Below are positions 8,757 through 17,457 of a stretch of 64,000 bases of DNA, piece by piece. Where the stretch lies: NCBI RefSeq assembly GCF_001027925.1, contig NZ_LECT01000050.1:62001-126000 (forward strand), given 5' to 3'. The translations under genes were made by a program, and so were the position numbers. This stretch comes from Rhodopirellula islandica (GTDB taxonomy: Bacteria; Planctomycetota; Planctomycetia; Pirellulales; Pirellulaceae). Under the pieces are notes generated by a model. That model saw only the letters and a program-made list of their open reading frames with translations. It had not been told where the DNA came from and made no database searches. Each line of letters opens with the position of its first letter. The stretch's first letter is position 1.

Positions 8757-11249
8757 ATGTCCAATACGCTTTCCGCTCCGCCGAATGCTTCTCCGACCGA
8801 CACCTCGTTTCCACATCTTGAGCTTTCATCGGAACTAGCGCGTCACTTGACGATCACGCTGGGACACGATTTCACTGGCGACTCAACTGACAAACAAAAC
8901 AGCGAGTACCTGTACCAGGCATTGGCGATCACCGTCCGAGATCGCCTGGTACCGATCTGGCTGGAAACATGGAAGAAAACTTGCCTGAGTGAGGACCGCA
9001 AGGTTTATTACCTGTCGCTGGAATTCTTGATCGGCCGCTCCCTCACCAACGCAGTTGAAAACCTCGACCTGGACGAAGACGTTCGCAAAGCCCTGCGAGC
9101 CTACAGTGTCGGAATGGAAGAAGTCGCCGACAAAGAACTCGACGCCGGTTTGGGCAACGGTGGCCTCGGCCGTCTGGCCGCTTGCTTCCTGGACAGCTGC
9201 GCCAACCTGCAACTGCCCGTGGTGGGTTACGGCATCCGCTACGAATACGGCATGTTCCATCAACACATCGAAGATGGACGCCAAGTCGAAGACCCCGATC
9301 GTTGGCTGCGAGACGGCAACCCTTGGGAAATCAAACGCCCCGAAGACACCCGTCGCGTTCGTTTCTACGGTCGCACCGAAAACTACTACGACGAACACGG
9401 GACCCTGCGTCCTCGTTTGGTCGATTCTCACGATGTCTTGGCCGTCCCCTTCGACATGCCTGTCCCAGGCTATCGCAACGACACCGTCAACACCCTGCGA
9501 TTGTGGAAAGCGTCGACGACCGACGTCTTCAACCTCAGCGAATTCAACGCGGGCTCGTACCCCGAAGCCGTCGCAGCAAAGAACGATGCTGAACAAATCT
9601 CGATGGTGTTGTATCCCAATGACGCCAGCGAAAACGGCAAGGAACTGCGTCTGAAGCAGCAGTACTTCCTCGTCTCAGCTTCACTGCAAGACGTGATCGC
9701 CCGTTGGGTCGAACAGCACGGCGAAGACTTCAGCGATTTTGGACGCAAAAACTGCTTCCAGCTCAATGACACTCACCCCGCCTGTGCCGTCCCTGAGCTA
9801 ATGCGGTTGCTGATGGACGAACACGGCTTGGAATGGGACGACGCCTGGGACGTGGTCGCACGTTGCATGGCGTACACCAACCACACACTGCTTCCTGAAG
9901 CCTTGGAACGCTGGTCGGTGGCACTGTTCAGTCGCCTGCTGCCACGCCTGCTCGACATCATCTACGAGATCAACGCTCGGTTCCTGAAATTGGTCGACCA
10001 GCAATGGCCGGGCGATGTTGCCATGCGTCGCGAAATGTCGTTGATCGAAGAGGGTGACAACCCGCACATCCGCATGGCTTACCTCGCCATCGTCGGCAGT
10101 TTCTCTGTCAACGGAGTTGCCGGACTGCACACGCAGTTGTTGGAATCAGGACTGTTCAAACACTTCAACACACTGTGGCCTCGCAAGTTCAACAACAAAA
10201 CCAACGGCGTGACCCAGCGTCGATGGTTGTCGCACTGCAACCCAGGCCTGCGGGATCTTCTCAACGAAACCATTGGGGAAGGTTGGCAAAAAGACCTGAC
10301 CAAGATCAAAGAGTTGGCTCCGTTTGCGACCGACGCCGAGTTCCGCAAAAAATGGATCGACGTCAAGCAACAAAACAAAGCTCGCTTGTCCGATTTGGTG
10401 GTTGCCGAAACCGGGGTTCGCTTTGACACGTCCTTCATGTTCGACGTTCAAGTCAAACGGATTCACGAATACAAACGTCAACTGCTCAACGTCCTGCACA
10501 TCGTGCACCTGTACGATCGTATCCTGCGAGGCGAAACAGCCGGCATGGTGCCGCGTTGCGTGTTGATCGGTGGCAAAGCGGCACCCGGCTATCACGTTGC
10601 CAAGCTGATTGTGAAGCTGATCAACGATGTTGCGAAAAAAGTCAACAACCACCCCGCTGCCAACGACTTGTTGAAAGTGGTCTTCTTCCCGAACTACCGG
10701 GTCTCTTCGATGGAAGTGATCTGCCCGGCAACGGAGTTGTCCGAGCAAATTTCAACCGCGGGCAAAGAAGCCTCCGGCACGGGCAACATGAAATTCATGA
10801 TGAACGGCGCGCTGACGATCGGAACGCTGGACGGTGCCAACATCGAAATTCGCGAGAACGCGGGTGCGGAAAACTTCTTCCTGTTCGGATTGGATGCTTC
10901 CGAAGTGACCGAACTGAAGAAGGACTATCGTCCCAACGACATCATCTCCTCCGATGATGACATCGCCCGGGTGATGAATCTGCTGGAAAGCGGGCACTTC
11001 AACCCTGACAACCCAGGTTTGTTCGATCTGTTGACCAGTGGCTTGCGAAGCCCGCAAGACCCTTGGGTGACGATCGCTGACCTGCGGGCTTACTTCGACT
11101 CCCAAGCCGAAGTTGGCAAGGCGTACCAGAACGTCGATCACTGGAACGAAATGAGTATCCTGAACACGGCCGGCAGCGGGTGGTTCAGCAGTGACCGAAC
11201 GATCCAGCAGTACGCTGACGACATCTGGGACGTGCGTCCGCTAAGCTAA
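8757..11249 (+). CDS. glgP: Glycogen/starch/alpha-glucan phosphorylase
   Basis: It is a cytoplasmic GT35 enzyme that releases glucose-1-phosphate from the non-reducing ends of glycogen. At 830 residues it has the standard length. The N-terminal part has EYLYQALAITVRDRL and LGNGGLGRLAACFLDS. The PLP site is EASGTGNMKFMMNGA with the Schiff-base lysine at K679, followed by TIGTLDGANIEI, which is diagnostic for the family. ATG 8757 gives the usual short N-terminal extension. It stands alone; no glgA, glgB or glgC lies nearby, so glycogen genes are scattered here. An element with nested hairpins follows the stop codon and may end transcription. Confidence 0.97.
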   Translation: MSNTLSAPPNASPTDTSFPHLELSSELARHLTITLGHDFTGDSTDKQNSEYLYQALAITVRDRLVPIWLETWKKTCLSEDRKVYYLSLEFLIGRSLTNAVENLDLDEDVRKALRAYSVGMEEVADKELDAGLGNGGLGRLAACFLDSCANLQLPVVGYGIRYEYGMFHQHIEDGRQVEDPDRWLRDGNPWEIKRPEDTRRVRFYGRTENYYDEHGTLRPRLVDSHDVLAVPFDMPVPGYRNDTVNTLRLWKASTTDVFNLSEFNAGSYPEAVAAKNDAEQISMVLYPNDASENGKELRLKQQYFLVSASLQDVIARWVEQHGEDFSDFGRKNCFQLNDTHPACAVPELMRLLMDEHGLEWDDAWDVVARCMAYTNHTLLPEALERWSVALFSRLLPRLLDIIYEINARFLKLVDQQWPGDVAMRREMSLIEEGDNPHIRMAYLAIVGSFSVNGVAGLHTQLLESGLFKHFNTLWPRKFNNKTNGVTQRRWLSHCNPGLRDLLNETIGEGWQKDLTKIKELAPFATDAEFRKKWIDVKQQNKARLSDLVVAETGVRFDTSFMFDVQVKRIHEYKRQLLNVLHIVHLYDRILRGETAGMVPRCVLIGGKAAPGYHVAKLIVKLINDVAKKVNNHPAANDLLKVVFFPNYRVSSMEVICPATELSEQISTAGKEASGTGNMKFMMNGALTIGTLDGANIEIRENAGAENFFLFGLDASEVTELKKDYRPNDIISSDDDIARVMNLLESGHFNPDNPGLFDLLTSGLRSPQDPWVTIADLRAYFDSQAEVGKAYQNVDHWNEMSILNTAGSGWFSSDRTIQQYADDIWDVRPLS

Positions 11250-11280
11250 CCCTGGACTGCGAAATGTTTGAGATTGCAGG

Positions 11281-11568
11281 TCGCGAACACGGTGCGACTT
11301 TTGTCACCTCTCCCTCAGCTTTGCTGGGGGAGAGGTCGAACAGGCCGATGGAGGCCCTGTTCGGGTGAGGGGGCGATTCACAGCAAACCGGCTTTTGGGC
11401 CTCGTTTCACATCGCGTGCCCCCTCACCCGGATCTCGCTGAACGCTCGCTCCGACCTCTCCCCCAACTTCGTCGGGGGAGAGGTAACAGCCAAGAAACTG
11501 TCCACGAAAACGCTGTGTCAACACCCACTTTTGAACAGCCCAGGCTAGTCCCAATCGCGAACACGGTG
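11281..11568. repeat. Nested-hairpin insertion-like element flanked by 14-bp direct repeats
   Basis: It lies between the convergent 3' ends of glgP and the DinB-fold gene. The same 14 bases (TCGCGAACACGGTG) occur at 11281-11294 and 11555-11568. Between them is a hairpin at 11306-11336 (ACCTCTCCC paired with GGGGAGAGGT), a 13-bp perfect inverted repeat CGGGTGAGGGGGC at 11362-11374 with its complement at 11418-11430, and a second hairpin at 11453-11483. The segment at 11425-11465 (CTCGCTGAACGCTCGCT) matches copies near 35.35 and 54.40 kb. This is what a small non-autonomous element with a target-site duplication would look like. No coding sequence is evident in the gap 11250-11670. Confidence 0.6.
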
Positions 11569-11670
11569 GCCTTCTCAGGCTGTTGAGAATGATTTCAGCG
11601 GCCGCTTCGCAACGTTTGAACAAGACAAACAAGCGGCCCACGAGAGGCCAGGCCTCCCGGGTTGCGAACG

Positions 11671-12186
11671 TTACGCCGCGCCGAGCCCCATCGCTCGTCG
11701 CCACGCGCTGAATTGGCCCATGTGCATCATCATGTGGCCGCCCAGATAAAAGGCGTGCATTGCACCGATCGTCCCGAACTTGGCTCTCATTCTTTCGTTC
11801 GGATTTTCAGGGGCAAACGCGGAATCATCCGCTGTCAGCAGCGTTTCAATCGCGGCTGCGTGCCCCGCGGCAAACTTGGAAAGAATCTCGTCCATCGCCG
11901 GGTACAGCTTCCCGTCGGGATCGTCCAAGCATGTCGCCTGAGGCGAAAACAATGCCTCGTACTTCTCCGTTGGAGCAATCGCGGTGGCATCGCACCCCAA
12001 TTCGCTGACAACCCGCGAAGGGTACAAACTCAAGTGCCCCAGGATAAATGCTGGGTGATTCGATTCGATTGTCTGCCCGCCCACAGTGGCAAAGCGAGCG
12101 AATTGTTCGGGGGAAACCCCTGCCATCATCCGATCCGCATAGCCGACGCAAAGCTGAGCGGAATCGGCAATCATTTGACCAATCAT
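11671..12186 (-). CDS. DinB-fold (DUF1569/DinB_2-like) protein
   Basis: This is a 171-residue protein with the DinB/YfiT four-helix-bundle pattern. It has an early helix with ESNHPAFILGHLSLYPSR, a middle segment and a C-terminal HAFYLGGHMMMHMGQFSAWRR. Histidines in NHP, GHL and the late GGH..MHMGQ segment would form the usual metal site. Family members include thiol-dependent transferases, but many have no known reaction, and I cannot assign a substrate. ATG 12186 is preferred because the sequence upstream of it (out to 12255) does not look like protein of this family. It converges with glgP. It is separated from the polysaccharide cluster upstream by about 120 bp and is probably not part of it. 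Confidence 0.75.
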   Translation of the reverse strand: MIGQMIADSAQLCVGYADRMMAGVSPEQFARFATVGGQTIESNHPAFILGHLSLYPSRVVSELGCDATAIAPTEKYEALFSPQATCLDDPDGKLYPAMDEILSKFAAGHAAAIETLLTADDSAFAPENPNERMRAKFGTIGAMHAFYLGGHMMMHMGQFSAWRRAMGLGAA

Positions 12187-12308
12187 GTCTGTTTCTCTAG
12201 AAGGAACGAGTCGTTGCTGCTGTTGTAGCCGCCCGCCGATCCCATCGAAAGCCAAGGCTTGTGTTCAGATCGAAGGAGCGGGAGGACAGACCCAAAATGC
12301 TCGTCCGA

Positions 12309-13247
12309 TCAAGCAGCCCGACGGCTAATTTCCCGCGATGACCGTTCGGCGAGACTCGCTTCCGAAATCCAATCGTCACATCCCATCGCGGATCCATCCA
12401 GCGTCCCTGGATGGAACCAAGGCTCCGGAAAATAGACCCGCCGAGAAGCGTGAGATTGTCCGAGATACGCTCCCCACCAACTGAAGGTGCTGTTGGCGAT
12501 CACCACATGCCGGCACTGAGCGATCAAATGCAGATCCTCGTGAGCCGTTTGCCCGTCGGTGTGCTGCACCGGCGTGAACGGGATGCCAACGTCCAAGTTG
12601 GATTCACACCACGGAACGTCATTTGAAAACAAGTAGAGTTTCAAATCGGTTTCTCGCGCCGCCAAATCCAGCAAGCAACTGCGGTAATAGTCCGCGTCCA
12701 ACGTCCGGTAGATCTGCTTCGCTTTGGTCGAGGTCACATAGTCACCGCGACGAACATGAATCGCGACGCTGTTTTCGGTGTTCATCTGCTCTGACAACCG
12801 CTGGGTCGTCTCGGACGGCGTTTCTCGCAGCCGCAATTCCTCTCGCAGGCTCTCTCTCAATCCGGGAAAGAACTTCTCGCTCTGCCAGTACCCATCCAAG
12901 TAGAGATCGCGTTCTGGCGTGATCAGTGACTCCCGAAACCCGAATGGTTTTTCGCGACGAACCGGAAGTGCTCCGACATAACCAGGGACCATCCGTCGTC
13001 CGAATTGGTCCCAGGCCCGTCCCACCGGAGTCCGACGAAACTTCCCCGGCACCCGAGAGCGATCGACATCCGACAAACGTGACGCTGAGATGCTGAAATG
13101 GTTGATCGCCAGTGGATGCAAGCGATACTCCTCAAACGCGGAGTCATCGATCAGCAACGTTTGATAGGTGCGTCGAGCCAAGGAATGCCCAAACGCATAC
13201 TGAAACAATTGATTGCCAAGTCCGCCGATCAAACGTGTCACGATCAT
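12309..13247 (-). CDS. GT11 glycosyltransferase, alpha-1,2-fucosyltransferase-like
   Basis: It is 312 residues with the GT11 hallmarks: an N-terminal GGLGNQLFQYAFG, the GDP-sugar-binding motif HVRRGDY at 164-170, a late ANSTFSWWGAYLG segment and TPVQHTDGQTAHEDLHLIAQC before it. GT11 enzymes use GDP-L-fucose or its 3-deoxy relative GDP-L-colitose. The two genes just upstream encode nucleotide-sugar enzymes of exactly that branch, so this transferase probably adds the sugar they make to a surface polysaccharide. It is the last gene of the cluster, 3 bp after the PMP enzyme. Fucose and colitose acceptance cannot be told apart from sequence alone. Confidence 0.88.
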   Translation of the reverse strand: MIVTRLIGGLGNQLFQYAFGHSLARRTYQTLLIDDSAFEEYRLHPLAINHFSISASRLSDVDRSRVPGKFRRTPVGRAWDQFGRRMVPGYVGALPVRREKPFGFRESLITPERDLYLDGYWQSEKFFPGLRESLREELRLRETPSETTQRLSEQMNTENSVAIHVRRGDYVTSTKAKQIYRTLDADYYRSCLLDLAARETDLKLYLFSNDVPWCESNLDVGIPFTPVQHTDGQTAHEDLHLIAQCRHVVIANSTFSWWGAYLGQSHASRRVYFPEPWFHPGTLDGSAMGCDDWISEASLAERSSREISRRAA

Positions 13248-13250
13248 CGA

Positions 13251-14561
13251 TTAAGCCACCTTGCGAATCTGAGTCGGCCGCACAACCGCAGCGTGCGCTT
13301 CATCGAGCGTGCGGATCAGACGTTCGAGTTTGAGGTCATCCATCATCGGACTGAGCCCCAGATAGAAGCCTTGTTCATGGATCCATTCGGCACCGGGATA
13401 GTCCTTGGGATTGACATCGCCGAGCAAACGGGCCGCTGGTTGACGAGCAAAGTTCCCCGTCACAACCGGCCGAGTCTCCACGCCTGCTTGTTCCAAGTGC
13501 GCCAACAATTCGGTTCGCGAACCAACCGCCTCACCCTTCAACAACATTGGCAACGCAAACGGGCTGGCTTGGCCCGCGGTGGGCGTTTCAAAGCATTCAA
13601 ACCAAGACTGACTGTCAGCGTACGTTGCAAAACGTCCCGCCAATTCTCGACGGCGATCGTTCATGCCGTCCAGTTTCTTGAGTTGCTCCAAACCAAACGC
13701 GGCTTGCAATTCAGTGGGTCGGAGGTTGAATCCCCAGTTGATGAATCGATAGCGATCATCCACCACCGTGGGATTCGACACCGCTTTGGTGGAACCAGAT
13801 GGAGTTCCGCCTGCGGGCGACTTCAATCCACGTGACCAACCGTGGGCTCGTAAAACACGAAGCGCGTCTGCATCCTCTTCGTTGTGGCAAGTCACCATGC
13901 CACCTTCCATCGTGGTCATGTGATGGGAAAAGAAGAAACTGAAGCTTCCGCCCAATCCAAAGTTCCCGACATGTTGATCGTCGTACTTGGCGCCGAGTGA
14001 CTCGCAACAGTCCTCGATCAAAATCAGTTCGTGCTCTTCGCAGAATTGCTTCATCCTCGTCATGTCGATGGGGTTGCCCATCAAATGCACAGCGAAAACG
14101 CACTTGGATTTCGAAGTCAGACGTCGACGCATGTCGTCGAAGTCCACGTTCAGCGTTTGAGGGTCAACGTCAACCAAGGTGACCTTCAATCCAGCCATCA
14201 ACGGCGACCAGATCTGAGTCGGCCAAGTCACGGCCGGAACCAAGACTTCGTCGCCCGCGGACAACCGAGGGTTGGATGGATTGACCAGGTTGTAAGCCAA
14301 TAACAAATCAGCGGATGACCCGCTGTTGACCATCACGGCGTCGTGACAACCGATGTACTGAGCGAACTGAGTTTCAAATTCGCGAGTCAGTTCGCCCATC
14401 GACGTTCGGTAATTGACCAAACAGTTCATGGCCGCGGCAATTTCATCTCGCCCGAACGTGGGCACCGTCAACGGGTACCAGTATCGGCCGAATTCGCTGG
14501 AGGCGGGTTCGAGATGGTCATCCATCCACAACTCAAAGGCTTGCAGAGATTCCGGGGTCAT
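13251..14561 (-). CDS. ColD-like GDP-4-keto-6-deoxymannose 3-dehydratase (PMP enzyme)
   Basis: It is a 436-residue member of the DegT/DnrJ/EryC1/StrS fold with VNSGSSADLLLAYNLV near 78 and VPAVTWPTQIW near 108. The PLP-anchoring lysine of ordinary sugar aminotransferases is replaced by histidine: FSFFFSHHMTTMEGG, with H213 at the lysine position. In this fold that swap marks the 3-dehydratases ColD and RfbH/E1. The CxCxxC iron-sulfur cluster typical of RfbH/E1 is absent after this motif, which favours ColD. ColD removes the 3-hydroxyl of GDP-4-keto-6-deoxymannose on the way to GDP-L-colitose. Its start overlaps the stop of the upstream reductase (ATGA), so the two are translationally coupled. 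An ordinary aminotransferase is unlikely. Confidence 0.85.
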   Translation of the reverse strand: MTPESLQAFELWMDDHLEPASSEFGRYWYPLTVPTFGRDEIAAAMNCLVNYRTSMGELTREFETQFAQYIGCHDAVMVNSGSSADLLLAYNLVNPSNPRLSAGDEVLVPAVTWPTQIWSPLMAGLKVTLVDVDPQTLNVDFDDMRRRLTSKSKCVFAVHLMGNPIDMTRMKQFCEEHELILIEDCCESLGAKYDDQHVGNFGLGGSFSFFFSHHMTTMEGGMVTCHNEEDADALRVLRAHGWSRGLKSPAGGTPSGSTKAVSNPTVVDDRYRFINWGFNLRPTELQAAFGLEQLKKLDGMNDRRRELAGRFATYADSQSWFECFETPTAGQASPFALPMLLKGEAVGSRTELLAHLEQAGVETRPVVTGNFARQPAARLLGDVNPKDYPGAEWIHEQGFYLGLSPMMDDLKLERLIRTLDEAHAAVVRPTQIRKVA

Positions 14562-15538
14562 GCCGCGTTCGCTGAATAAGGGTTGTTGCTGAGTGTTTGC
14601 CGGTATTCCTGAATCGTTCTGGCGATCCCGTCATTCAGCGAAACGCGGGGCTCAAACCCCAATTGCTTGAGTCTGGTGTTGTCAGTGCACTTGCGAGGCA
14701 TCCCATCAGGGCGAGTCGTGTCCCAACAGATCTGACCTTGGAACCCTGTCTGTTCCGCGATCATGCCCGCCAACTCGGCGATGCTGACGTCGGTGCCAGG
14801 ACCAAGGTTGATGATCTGCCCATCGGTTTCCGCATCGAAGAGATGCAACATGCCGCGAACCACGTCCTCGACATGAATGAACTCACGCTTGGCAGATCCG
14901 GTGCCCCAAAGCGTGACCGACTCCGCGTTCTGGTCCACCGCATCAGAAAATCGTTTGACCAACGCACTGAGCACATGACAGCGTGCCAGGTCAAAGTGGT
15001 CACCGGTGCCGTAAATGTTGCACGGCATCGGCAGGACACACTTCATCCCCATCTGTTTCTGATAGCTCTGTGCCAATCGCAGGCCAGCGATTTTCGCGAG
15101 GGCATAGCCTTCGTTGGTTGGCTCCAGTGGACCCGTCAAAAGCGAATCCTCGACCATCGGCTGCGCACATTCGCGGGGATAGATGCAAGTGCTGCCAAGC
15201 AACAACACTTTCTCCACGCCAGCTTTGGCACAAGCACTGAGTTGGTTGACAACCAAGCGAAGGTTCTCGTCCAAAAAACCAACCGGGTCGTTGATATTCG
15301 CGACAATCCCGCCCACTTTTGCAGCCAGCAAAAACGCGTGCTTGGGTCGATGCTGCGAAACATAATCCTGGACCGCGTCAGCCGAGCAAAGGTCCAGCTC
15401 GCTTCGCGCAGGTGTCAACAGGTTGGTGTAACCCGCCGTTTGCAGGTGCTTCGTTAAAGCGGCACCGACCATGCCCGCGGCACCGGTGATCCATATCGGT
15501 TCGTCTTGCCGCACTGAAAATCCTTTTTCTTCGGGCAC
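14558..15538 (-). CDS. GDP-L-fucose synthase/ColC-like epimerase-reductase
   Basis: It is 326 residues with an extended short-chain dehydrogenase fold. The NADP-binding TGAAGMVGAAL lies at 18-28. The active site has S116 and C118 in LLLGSTCIYP, then YALAKIAG with Y145 and K149, as in GDP-4-keto-6-deoxymannose 3,5-epimerase/4-reductase (Fcl/WcaG). ColC, which reduces and epimerises the ColD product, belongs to the same family and looks alike. Coupling to the ColD-like gene suggests a ColC role, but GDP-L-fucose synthase remains possible. No gmd (GDP-mannose 4,6-dehydratase) is present in this window, so the substrate must be made from elsewhere. Confidence 0.88.
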   Translation of the reverse strand: MPEEKGFSVRQDEPIWITGAAGMVGAALTKHLQTAGYTNLLTPARSELDLCSADAVQDYVSQHRPKHAFLLAAKVGGIVANINDPVGFLDENLRLVVNQLSACAKAGVEKVLLLGSTCIYPRECAQPMVEDSLLTGPLEPTNEGYALAKIAGLRLAQSYQKQMGMKCVLPMPCNIYGTGDHFDLARCHVLSALVKRFSDAVDQNAESVTLWGTGSAKREFIHVEDVVRGMLHLFDAETDGQIINLGPGTDVSIAELAGMIAEQTGFQGQICWDTTRPDGMPRKCTDNTRLKQLGFEPRVSLNDGIARTIQEYRQTLSNNPYSANAA

Positions 15539-15640
15539 GATTTCGTCTTGAGTTCCGAGGTCGTCAAACCCTCCATGTTTCCAACGACTGAAGGTTCTTG
15601 TAGGAAACGACTTGCAACAGATTCAATGTCAATTTCTGGT

Positions 15641-16381
15641 TCAAGCAGCGTCCTTGCGGGAACGCGTGGCGATTTGAAAACGGTAAATCGGACGCAAGAC
15701 CTCCCGTTTCACTCGGTCGGTCACCGCCATTCTTTTGCGACCGCCACCGATCGTGCTGCCACCCAAATTCGCGGATACCTCCTGCACGCACGAGGGCTGC
15801 ATCACCACCACGCGAACCCCCGTGACCCATCGCATTTGAATGAAGGCGTCAACTGGACGATCAATCTGCTCGGAAGCGGCCAATAACTTTTCCGCTGCTT
15901 CTCGTGTCACCAGCTGGGCCGATGTCCGCAGCGGAATCACATCGGGACACAGCAGCGACCACTTGGACTGCCGTGCCATGACTCGATGCGGAGCAGCAAA
16001 CGGACGCACTTGAAATTGCACGTAGTCCCCCGGTTTGGCATGGTCACTGGCGAAGGCCAGCGACTCGTCAAAGCCCGGTTCAAATTCGATGTCGTCCTCG
16101 ACGATCAACGTTTGCTCCCAGCCCTCATCAACGATGCGTTGCCAGATGCCTCGATGACTGAGAAAGCACCCGACTTCACCGACGTTCAGCGAAAACGGAT
16201 AGGAAGGTGAATGCAATCGCGGCTCGACCCAACGCTGCAATTCTTCGGCAGGCAACAGTTTGCCGTCAACGGCTTCATGAACCGCGCAGGGCACCGGGCA
16301 CGTTTGAAGAATCCGCTGGACCTGAGGTTGCCGTGCGGTCGCTCGCCGCAACGTGACAACGAGTGCTTGAGACACGTTCAT
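15641..16381 (-). CDS. GT25-type glycosyltransferase
   Basis: It is 246 residues. The GT25 (LPS beta-galactosyltransferase-like) layout is visible: an early segment ALVVTLRRATARQP, then LNVGEVGCFLSHRGIWQRIVDEG and LIVEDDIEFEPGFDESL, in which the acidic EDD is the metal/nucleotide-sugar site. No membrane segment or signal peptide is present, as expected for a cytoplasmic-face transferase. It lies in the same-strand run of polysaccharide genes, about 100 bp upstream of the reductase gene. Donor and acceptor sugars are unknown. Confidence 0.8.
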   Translation of the reverse strand: MNVSQALVVTLRRATARQPQVQRILQTCPVPCAVHEAVDGKLLPAEELQRWVEPRLHSPSYPFSLNVGEVGCFLSHRGIWQRIVDEGWEQTLIVEDDIEFEPGFDESLAFASDHAKPGDYVQFQVRPFAAPHRVMARQSKWSLLCPDVIPLRTSAQLVTREAAEKLLAASEQIDRPVDAFIQMRWVTGVRVVVMQPSCVQEVSANLGGSTIGGGRKRMAVTDRVKREVLRPIYRFQIATRSRKDAA

Positions 16382-16478
16382 GTTTTCGACCTCGTGGGAA
16401 ATCCATTCGAGTGCGTGGTCGTGACTGTAAAATATCGTTGTCGAAAGAATTGGGCGTTCACCGTTTTGAGACGGCGTT

Positions 16479-17315
16479 CTAGGCTGCCATCATTGCGGGA
16501 ACACATGCTTCCAACTCCGTTTCCTCTTCGGTCCAACTCGAATCGTACTGCAACCAGTAGTCCCGGACCCAATCCACGGGACCATGCCCGAATTTGCGTT
16601 GTGTGCCCCAGCGGTAGTTGCCCTGTGGAACCACATCAATTGGCCGAGGGTCCCCATGAAACACAATCACCTTGGCTTTCGCAGGACGCTTGACTTTGGG
16701 GAAAATCTGGTTGATCGGGTAGTACTTCAGACAGTGCCACTTGAAGCTGGAGGTCCAGGCAAACGGCCAGTAATTCACCTCCTCAGCATTCTTGGTCAAG
16801 AAATCTTGGTCGAGGTCAAAGCGATCGAAACACTCTTGCTGGTGTTCGTTGAATTGTCGAAACAATTCAGCTTGCTCACCGGGATAAAATCCCAGGATCG
16901 ATCCCTGAACGCCACGGTCGGGACGCATCGCAAGCGGAGCCAAACTCCATAGCGTTGGATTCCATTCTCGCAACGCGTGGAAACCTCGCTTGGCCTCCAA
17001 ACGATCGAAGAACCCATCCAGGTTCTGATTGATCAGCACGTCGAGATCCAAATACAGTGTTGGCTCGTCGGCAGGCAAAACCCCCGGTGCCAGAATCGAC
17101 AGCTTGGGCCAACACCCCTTTTCCTGATGCTCCAAGGGGATGCCTAAGTCGGGCATCTGAATTCCTTCGACCCCATCAGTCAATCCAGGCACATTGTCGG
17201 TGACGCAAACAAAACGATGTGGACGGTTCAAATTGGCCGCCACAGCATTTCGCAAAACAGTGACATACGATGCGGGAAATGCGTCTAACCAGCGAGTGCA
17301 GACAACCGTCGCCAT
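16479..17315 (-). CDS. Putative glycosyltransferase with a DLD motif
   Basis: It is 278 residues. The order of elements is that of a GT-A fold: ATVVCTRWLDAFPASYVTVLRNAVAANL, then a strand with FVCVTDN, then the metal-binding DxD in TLYLDLDVLINQNLDGFF, and a late VIVFHGDPRP in which the histidine is typical of metal coordination. A distant GT8-like assignment is plausible but unproven. ATG 17315 is chosen because AAGGAAGG stands about 8 bases before it. Longer frames would run into the upstream gene. It is flanked by other cluster genes, which supports a role in assembling the same glycan. Confidence 0.7.
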   Translation of the reverse strand: MATVVCTRWLDAFPASYVTVLRNAVAANLNRPHRFVCVTDNVPGLTDGVEGIQMPDLGIPLEHQEKGCWPKLSILAPGVLPADEPTLYLDLDVLINQNLDGFFDRLEAKRGFHALREWNPTLWSLAPLAMRPDRGVQGSILGFYPGEQAELFRQFNEHQQECFDRFDLDQDFLTKNAEEVNYWPFAWTSSFKWHCLKYYPINQIFPKVKRPAKAKVIVFHGDPRPIDVVPQGNYRWGTQRKFGHGPVDWVRDYWLQYDSSWTEEETELEACVPAMMAA

Positions 17316-17457
17316 GGTCTCGCCTTCCTTGGTGAGAAATGGACATAGAAAATCCCGTCCAACGACGAGAAACATGTGTTTCCCGCGGAGATTAGCGAAG
17401 TCGGTTGTTGGTGACCAGTCCGATTGAGTGTGATCGCTCAAACCAGCGTTTTCGACC

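Noticed and set aside
13251-14561. Ordinary DegT-family sugar aminotransferase (for example perosamine synthase)
   Set aside because: The PLP lysine is replaced by histidine in the SHH motif, which prevents normal transamination.
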